The notes under the pieces are model-generated. The model searched no databases and had not been told where the DNA came from. It saw nothing but the letters and a program-made list of their open reading frames with translations. A stretch of DNA of 64,000 nt from Chionoecetes opilio. Lineage: Eukaryota; Arthropoda; Malacostraca; Decapoda; Majidae. Below are positions 57,051-64,000 of the stretch, piece after piece. Within the stretch, counting starts at the first letter, position 1, and every line of letters begins with the position of its first letter. The position numbers were made by a program, and so were the translations under genes. The stretch lies in assembly GCA_016584305.1 (NCBI GenBank), contig JACEEZ010019119.1:182133-246132 (forward strand), in the 5' to 3' direction.

Positions 57051-58992
57051 AATATTGACTTGATCAACAAAGACATGTCCAGGCGTCCAACGACAACAAA
57101 TCCGTCTGTATTTATCATTAAAGGGTGAGGGGGGGGGGGCACGAAGTGGACAGTTATAGGTATGGTTTTGAGCATATATGATATACTAGCCGCAAAGCCG
57201 CCCTCCGGGCAGACTTTTTGGCTAGCTCCTGCGGAGGGCTATTGGTGGGCCTTCGGCCCACCACCTGCGTTTGGTGGGCCTTCGGCCCACCAAACACAGA
57301 CTCTCCAGATAGCCCCTTCTAACTTTCATGAAATCATGAATGTAGAAATGTATATTAACGCCAACCCATTCACATCACCCCTTACCCATTCACTCACCCA
57401 TTAACCATCACCCCCCACCCATTCACTCACCCATTACCCATCACCACACACGCATTCACTCACCCATTACCCATCACCCCCCACCTATTCCCTCACCCAT
57501 CACCCCCCACCCATTCACTCACCCATCAACCCACACCCATTACCCATCACCCCACCCATTCACTCACCCATTACCCATCACCCTACATCAAGGTTTCCTC
57601 AATTCTCGCAACCCACTTTTTTTCACAATTCTCGCTAATAGGCTGCTAAAAAAAAAAAAAAAAAAAAAAGTGATCGGATCATCTCATAAGTGGGCTTATG
57701 ACCTTCCCCTGGTCAACCTGATTCCAAAAATGTGCCATATGAGGTTTTTTGCGCCACGGGGGGCGGAACCTATACCACACCCACACACAGACAGACAGAC
57801 AGACAACAGACACACTTTCACTTATATTATTATAGATGAGGGATTCAATTTCGTACAGAAATGTCTTAACCACCCGTATATACCCCCATCTCCTGCTCAG
57901 AGGACATTTCTGTACGAAATTGAATGCCTCATCTATAATAATATAAGCGAAAGTGTGTCTGTCGGGTCTCTGTGTGTGTGTGGTATAGGTTCCGGGCCCC
58001 CGTGGCGCAAACACCTCATATGGCACATTTTTGGAATCAGGTTGACCAGGGGGAAGGTCTAAGCCCACGATGAGATGACCCGATCACTTTTTTTTTTCTT
58101 TTTTTTTAGCAGCCTATTAGCGAGAATTGTGAAACAAAATTTGGGTTGCGAGAATTGGGGAAGCCTTGATGTAGGGTGATGGGTAAGGGGTTTGAGTGAA
58201 TGGGTGGGTGATGGGTAATGGGTGTGGGGTGATGGGTGAGTGAATGGGTTGGGGGTGATGGGGGATGGGTGGGGGGAATAGGTGGGGGTGATGGGTAATG
58301 GGTGAGTGAATGGGTGTGTGGTGATGGGTAATGGGTGAGTGAATGGGTGGGAGGTGATGGGTAATGGGTGAGTGAATGGGTGGGGGTGATGGGTAAGGGG
58401 TGAGTGAATTGGGTGTGTGGTGATGGGTAATGGGTGAGTGAATGGGTGTGTGGTGATGGGTAATGGGTGAGTAAAATGGGTTGGGGGGTGATGGGTAATG
58501 GGTGAGTGAATGGGTGGGGGGTGATGGGTAATGGGTGAGTGAATGGGTGGGGGTGATGGGTCATGGGTGAGTGAATGGGTGGGGGAATACATAAATTTCT
58601 ACATCCATGATTTCAGGAAAGTTAGAAGGGCTATCTGGAGAGTCCATGTTTGGTGGGCCGAAGGCCCACCAAACACCAACCAACCCCAACCCCAACCCCA
58701 ACCGAAGGCCCACCAAACACATCTCCGAAGGCCCACCAAACACAGGTGGTGGGCCGAAGGCCCACCAATAGCCCTCCGCAGGAGCTAGCCAAAAAGTCCG
58801 CCCGGAGGGCGGCTTTGCGGCTAGTATATCATATATGCTCAAAACCATACCCATAACTGTCGCAGATAGAAATTCTCGCCGACATCGGCGAGTGTTCCAC
58901 TTCGTAACCCCCCCCCCCCCTTTAATGATAAATAAAGACGGGTTTGTTGTCGTAGGACGCCTGGACATGCCTTTGTTGATCAAGTCAATATT
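57051..58992. mobile_element. Giant foldback element, near-2-kb palindrome
   Basis: Left arm 57,051-57,865, loop 57,866-57,902, right arm 57,903-58,992. Each arm has the same layers from outside in: AATATTGACTTGATCAACAA; a G or C run; GGTATGGTTTTGAGCATATA; GGCC hairpins with TTCG loops; a tandem block of CCCATTCACTCACCCATTAC type; a poly-A or poly-T run; GTGATCGGATCATCTCAT; (GACA)n; and, at the centre, ATTCAATTTCGTACAGAAAT. The right arm is longer because its tandem block is about 410 bp against 225 bp. No transposase is present. Confidence 0.9.
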
Positions 58993-59042
58993 AGTAATTA
59001 CTCCCCTCAACGCCCGTTTTCTTTGCCTTTGTTAGTAAACAG

Positions 59043-59181
59043 ATATTCCCTCATAAACAGACACTTGCCCACACGGCACCGGGCTGCGACTACCTCCTCG
59101 TGACGGCGGCCAACAACAAGGGAACCTTCGCGCCACACGTCATACAGGGCTTCGCGCTCAAGGTCGCCAAGAATAAGATCA
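59043..59181 (+). CDS. Sidestep-like adhesion protein, fibronectin-type exon
   Basis: An AAACAG acceptor precedes 59,043 (a second candidate precedes 59,061, same frame) and GTGAGT follows 59,181. The frame reads LAHTAPGCDYLLVTAANNKG, then APHVIQGFALKVAKNKI. The pattern PG-x-Y-L-V-A-N-x-KG is that of the last strands of a fibronectin type III domain, and the position just before a transmembrane exon resembles the sidestep family of immunoglobulin-superfamily axon-guidance proteins. The exon ends after one base of a codon, in phase with the exon at 60,743. No upstream immunoglobulin exons were found in this window. Confidence 0.65.
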
Positions 59182-59271
59182 GTGAGTCGGGAACGGTGGG
59201 AGGGTAGGAAAGGAGGAGAATACATAGCTATGGTTTTGATGCTAGTAATTTAATACTAGTGGTGGTAATAG

Positions 59272-60062
59272 CAGAGCTGGGCGGAGCGGAAACGAAAGCG
59301 CAAAAGCGCAATTTGCGCTCCATATAAAAGATTTGCGCTCTGCGCAAAACGCCGAAAATTTTCGCTTTTGGAGTTTGCGCTCTCGATATTTTATAAGTCC
59401 GCAAATGCGCAAACTTAGCAGAAAAACTTTGCCGAGAAACTCAAATGACGTAAAATCAAAAAATTAAAAGATACGTCAAATATAGCATTTATATTTAAGT
59501 TTACTTTTTATCTAAAAAACGCTGCAGAAAAGAGCAAGCTCATGCCACGGTCGAGTGTGGCACAGAGAGCTGCAAGCAGTACGAGCCAGTGCCTTCGTAG
59601 CCTCTGTCAGTGGTGGGTGTGTGTGTTGCTCGCTCCACCACTCCTTTTCTATTAGTCTCTAACTAACGGATTCATTCGGTAAGCATGTCAGATCGTCCTA
59701 CGGAATGAACGAGGATATTCAGGATAACAACTGATATTTACCACCAATCGAATAATCAGTAATCAGTTTGTGAATAATATCTCCATAATGTTATAATTTA
59801 TAAATATTTGTAGTTTACATGCAATGTACGTGTGCGACTTTGGCATTTCTGCTGTTGGCTGTTGCGCCATATCGGAATGATTTGCAGACTAAAAAATTGA
59901 GGTTTGCGCTTTAACTTTTTGTTTGCCCCTCTAAAAAGTTTTATTTGCGTCTAGTTTTTTTTGCGCTAGAAATTTACGCTTTTGCGCTTTGCGGACTCGA
60001 TTCGCGAAAATTTCCGCTTTGCGCTTTGCGGACTAAGGAAAAAAATTGCGCGCCCAGCTCTG
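59272..60062. mobile_element. hAT MITE, 791 bp, in the sidestep-like intron
   Basis: Ends CAGAGCTGGGCG and its exact inverse CGCCCAGCTCTG; flanks GGTAATAG on both sides (59,264-59,271 and 60,063-60,070). GCGCAAA and TTTGCGCT motifs crowd both subterminal regions. No transposase frame. Confidence 0.93.
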
Positions 60063-60111
60063 GGTAATAGTAGTAATGATAATGATGGTGGTGGTAATGA
60101 TAGCATACTCC

Positions 60112-60134
60112 TGTGTGTGTGTGCGTGTGTGTGT

Positions 60135-60166
<32 letters not shown>

Positions 60167-60185
60167 TTATGTGTGTGTGTGTGTA

Positions 60186-60229
<44 letters not shown>

Positions 60230-60668
60230 TTGTGTGTGGGTGTGTATGTATGTGTTGTTTTGTGTGTGTGTGTGTGTGTATGTGTGTTTGTGGTGTGTGT
60301 GTGTGTGTGTGGTGTGTGTGTGTGTATGTATGTGGTTGTGTGTGTGTGTATGTGTGTGTGAGTTATGTGTGTGTGTGTTTTTTGTGTGTGTGGTTTTGTA
60401 TGTGTGTGTGTGTGTGCGTTTTATGTGTGTGTGTGTGTGTGTGTGTGTGCTTTATGTGTGGTGTGTGTTTTTGCGTGTGTATGTACGTTTATATGTGTGT
60501 GTTGTGTGCGTGGTGTGCGTTTGTGTGCGTGTATGTGGTGTTTGTGTGTGTGAGTTTATGTGTGTGTGTGCGTTTGGTATGTGTATGTGTGTGTGCGTGT
60601 ATGTCGTTTATATATGTGTGTTGTGTGTGTGTGTGGGGCTGTGTGGTGTGTGTGTGTATGTGTGGGGT
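60112..60668. repeat. (GT)n microsatellite, about 550 bp
   Basis: GT repeats with sparse A, C or T changes. The Cys-Val frames across it are artefacts. Confidence 0.97.
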
Positions 60669-60742
60669 AATAAAGAGTGATTTCGATAATAAAATTTTAA
60701 AATTTGACGAGATGATGTAGGTTATGTTTTTCCCTTGGTCAG

Positions 60743-60942
60743 ACAACTCCAGCGCCGCCCACGCCTCCCCGTTGCTGGCCATGTTCGTGGGCGTGGTCAC
60801 TGGCTTCGTGTTCATCCTCACCGTGCTGGCCGTAGCGACGCGATCTCGGTGCCGACGCCGCCATCACAACCCGAACGCCCTCCCGCTCTCCCACCACAAC
60901 ACACTAGGAGAGGCGGCCGGAGATGCGAGTAAACACTCGTAA
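60743..60942 (+). CDS. Sidestep-like adhesion protein, transmembrane exon
   Basis: Acceptor TTGGTCAG before 60,743; the first two bases complete an Asn codon begun in the exon at 59,181. The product reads NSSAAHASPLLAM, then a hydrophobic helix of about 22 residues (FVGVVTGFVFILTVLAV) and a basic stop-transfer RSRCRRRHH, typical of a single-pass type I membrane protein. It ends at TAA (60,940-60,942) after a 30-odd-residue tail. A GTAAAC at 60,929 could instead be a donor leading to a longer tail, as sidestep-type proteins usually have. GC-rich third positions contrast with the AT-rich surroundings, supporting a host gene. Confidence 0.65.
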
Positions 60943-61145
60943 TGAGGGAATGTTGGGATCAGTGAGGCCAAAGTAACTAAGATGTATAAATATACTAAGA
61001 GTGAGGCAAGGATTCGCGCCGACGTTAATACAGCGAGGATGTGGTGTGCGGGGTTGTTCTCTTTCGTGTGTTTATTAAACTCCGTCTCTTTCTCCAACTC
61101 TCCCCCTTCCTTGACCTTCTAATTTAGCATCTGTTCTACTTCTCT

Positions 61146-61147
61146 TA

Positions 61148-61195
<48 letters not shown>
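61146..61195. repeat. (CA)n microsatellite
   Basis: Uninterrupted CA repeats, about 45 bp. Confidence 0.95.
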
Positions 61196-61196
<1 letters not shown>

Positions 61197-63894
61197 TGGG
61201 CACCAAAATTAAATTTGTAACTACATTATTTGTGATTTTATGGACATTTTGGTAATTTTGAGAAAGTCAAATATTTCGCGATCGACGATGGCCGCCATAC
61301 GAACCCCATGGGACATTAGTTGACAGTGTTAACATTGATTTTTGTTTTCTAGACATATTTCTACATCTAAAAAAGTAGGTCTCATTAAATTGTTCAGGGG
61401 GGTCCACTGGACTACTAGACTATATTGATCATTACTCAGTCATGGCTTCTGCGTCTCTTTCTGCTGTACAGGAAAATATGATCTATGATTATTGCGGGCG
61501 AAAATACTTCTGTCACTTGAGTGATACTGAGAAACAAATGGCTGGAATCTTTAGCAGCCAAGTCAGTATTAAAGTTTGGTCTGCTCCATGAATTTGTGAG
61601 AAATCACAAAACAAATTGTGAGAAGAGCTTCTTGCTCTCCCTACTAACTATGTAGTGTTTGGGAAAAGGCGTCGATCCCATGACAAGTATCAAATTTGAT
61701 GGCGATGCATCATCCTTGAGATGTACACCCAGGCAACTTATAGATGAGTACTCAACAGATGGTAGCCACCATCCTGAGTGAGGGATTTCATGCATCCCAA
61801 GTGTTTCAAAGCGAGGACGACGAGAGGGATTGTCTCGATACTTATTCTCTCAAGGGTAAAGTCGTTGAAAAAATTCAGGCCTTGACTGGCATTGCGGTTT
61901 TCGAGTACCCAAGGCTACCAGAAACTGTGCCCCTGTGAAACAAATAATTCCTGGCCCTTGAAAAAGCCTTCACAATTTTAGCAACATTTTCTTTCACCGG
62001 ATTTACAAGAAACTTTGTTCATAGTGGCTTTTGCTGATGGTGATCACGAATCTGGTCTTCGTTTTCCGATATTAGGTTCTAAAATAAAATTTTGAGCCTT
62101 TGTAAGCTTATTTACCCCAGTAAATATATTTTGTACGCCCTTTCAAAACGAAACTATGCTTCTGTGAGAAAATTATATAGAACATGTATTATTGATCTTC
62201 GGAAAATGTACAATTGGTATTGAGATCATTTTTACGTCTGTATGATAATACAACGACCAATTTTTAGGCTGCTAATAATGGTCAAAATACTACTACCTTT
62301 ATTGCGTTTCCCTATTTGTTACTATGTAATTATTAACCTTAGACCAAATATGCCTTGAATACTTTTTGTTAAGCTCAAAGAGATCTACCCTAAGCAACTA
62401 TCCGTTTGTTTTTTGCTTATAACAATCTCGAGTTATAACAAGTTTTTTTTATTTTGCGCAACTTTGTGATTTTCACTTTTCAGCAGCTTATTGACGCACC
62501 ATACATCTATCTTTTATCCGGCAAACATTTCTTTTATGTCGTGATGGAGAACATTTTTGCAGGAATCGTATGCTACTATTAAAAATGTAAATTTATTATC
62601 AACAAGAGTTTGACGCATGCATGACTCCGTCACCTTGATTCCTGGAATATTTTTTTCGGGAAATATGCCGTAAAAACACTTAATGCGTTCATTTCTCAAT
62701 TGAATTTTAATCTGTTTACACCACAGGAAAGCCTGTTGAAATCGGGATTTTTTCTTTCTATAACGTTTTCTGAAGAAAAAAATCCGGTTTTTGAGATAAT
62801 AGAGAAACATTGCTTTTTCCCATTTCCCGCAGCCTCGTACTGATACATTCCACGGCTTAACCGTTTTTTTTAGGGAACAAAGGCGCTTCAGTCTCTCAGA
62901 TTCCGTGTCAGAGACTAGAACCTAGGCGTGCGAGCTCTCTCTGGTAAGGCTCCCTCCCCACCCTGGATAAATCATACGCTTTCATGCTCTATAAATAGTC
63001 ATCGTAGGGAACACTTGATTTAACACTAATAATTATTAACAACGACACGATATACAATTGTTATTAACCTCATTTTTACGTATGTATATTAATAAATTTC
63101 TATTTATGACTGTTTTTTACAATAGATGGCCACATTTTCTCGAGTTTCAGATACATATCATATGATTGCAAAGACACATTTCATAAAGTACATCTATTTG
63201 CTCTAGAATGTTTCCTTTGTTACAGATTGGTATACGCGCTAGGGTATTTGACTGCCAGCACCAAAGCCATATACACAGGTCTGCCATGGGGCGGAGCAGA
63301 GTTGATTCCGTGACGTCAGCGCGAGTCGCCCCTCCCACTGTCTTCCCTACTCACTGTACTCAGGCTCTTCAGCCCTGTTCTGCTTCCCTAAAAAACCGGA
63401 AAAAGGAAAAAACCGGAAAGCCAGAACCTGTCATGCCCTGCCACCTATAGCTACATGTACTAGGTAGACAAGGAAGGCCAAATTTTAACAGCAAAGCTAC
63501 GCTACCTTTATTTACAACTATAGGATTCGTACAGTAATTGTATCTCATCGAGTGCGCTTATATTAATTCACATTACTGTGTAACGAGACGCAAAAGATAT
63601 ACGTAAAAAGACAGTGAAGGTGAGAAATAATGTATAAATAATGAGAACAAAATGAGGTCGCTACATGGTGAGATATGCCGAGCTGCCTCTTGACTGAGGA
63701 ATGGCAGCTAGGCTGCTTCCTGACGGAGAACAAATCATGTCGCTACATGGTGAGATGCATTACACCGATATTGTGGAGGGACAGGCTGCCACCTGACGAA
63801 GAACAACAGGCAGTTGAGAGAGGCCGCTGCCTCAGCTGTGGTCTCGCTTCCCCGTGATTGAGTAACAAGCAGGTTGCTTGTTACTTCATACTAA
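61196..63894. other. Largely unassigned region
   Basis: A 49-codon frame at 61,441-61,590 (MASASLSAVQENMIYDYCGR) and a nearby frame at 61,680-61,780 look protein-like but are short and unidentified; they may be remains of a mobile-element gene. A partly repeated segment (GTCGCTACATGGTGAGAT, twice, at 63,657 and 63,739) lies near the end. Confidence 0.35.
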
Positions 63895-64000
63895 CGGTTG
63901 CGGAATTGCGCAATTACAGATGCCTGAAAAAATTGCGGAATTGCGACTTGCGGACCGCCAAAATTTTAAAGCGCAATCGCAATAACTTGCGGAATGGGTA
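63895..64000. mobile_element. Start of a possible hAT element, cut by the window edge
   Basis: GGTTGCGGAATTGCGCAATT followed by many TTGCGGA and GCGCAAT motifs, like the subterminal regions of the other hAT elements in this window. The other end is outside. Confidence 0.3.

Noticed and set aside
59982..60720. Cys-Val rich frames up to 232 codons
   Set aside because: They translate the GT microsatellite.
62514..62810. 98-codon minus-strand frame as a gene
   Set aside because: No recognisable domain, Lys/Phe-rich start in AT-rich DNA, no splice or context support.

Overview
This window is eukaryotic, animal DNA: genes are broken into small exons with GT-AG splice sites, and most of the sequence is transposable elements, minisatellites and microsatellites. 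The repeat mix (RTE-like and CR1-like LINE pieces, many hAT and pogo-like TIR elements, foldback elements, very long tandem arrays), a pantothenate kinase 4 gene and a sidestep-like adhesion gene suggest an arthropod, most likely a decapod crustacean. The species call is inference. Base quality is uneven: roughly 1-3,000, 7,700-11,400 and 12,300-16,600 carry homopolymer and single-base indel noise, and a single N sits at 47,770.

Host genes. The main one is PANK4 on the minus strand. Four exons are recognisable and collinear with the protein: 46,593-46,761 (kinase-fold glycine motif), 16,602-17,879, 16,075-16,230 and 13,798-13,949 (linker before the phosphatase domain). The second of these contains a 33-bp minisatellite, in frame, that repeats an 11-residue helix segment about 35 times. 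This is the most striking feature of the window. On the plus strand, 59,043-59,181 and 60,743-60,942 are the last fibronectin-type strand and the transmembrane exon of a sidestep-like cell-surface protein. Two further exons (3,159-3,292 minus; 5,524-5,713 plus) look coding but are not identified.

Layout. 1-8,900: noisy sequence, unidentified exons, a LINE tail that has become a 17-bp satellite. 8,940-13,545: 48-bp and 50-bp minisatellites. 13.8-17.9 kb: PANK4 exons between satellites. 18.7-28.8 kb: a run of TIR and foldback elements. 30.2-33.7 kb: a 68-bp satellite split by a hAT transposon that itself carries a smaller hAT MITE. 34-38.6 kb: a 42-bp satellite and a pogo-like element with a nested MITE. 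38.6-46.2 kb: a decayed LINE, a Tigger-like MITE and a 3.5-kb hAT. 46.2-47.1 kb: a PANK4 exon hemmed in by a MITE, a LINE end at its splice donor, and a hairpin element. 47.3-52.8 kb: a TIR transposon whose coding region is split by an RTE-like LINE. 52.8-57 kb: LINE tails, a hairpin MITE, a Harbinger-like element. 57.05-58.99 kb: a near-2-kb foldback palindrome. 59-61 kb: sidestep-like exons with a hAT MITE in the intron. 61-64 kb: mostly unassigned.

The transposase, reverse-transcriptase and PANK4 reading frames all contain single-base breaks. In the transposons these fit decay. In PANK4 three of the four exons need single-base corrections, mostly in homopolymers, which fits either an under-polished long-read assembly or a decaying copy; the sequence alone cannot decide.
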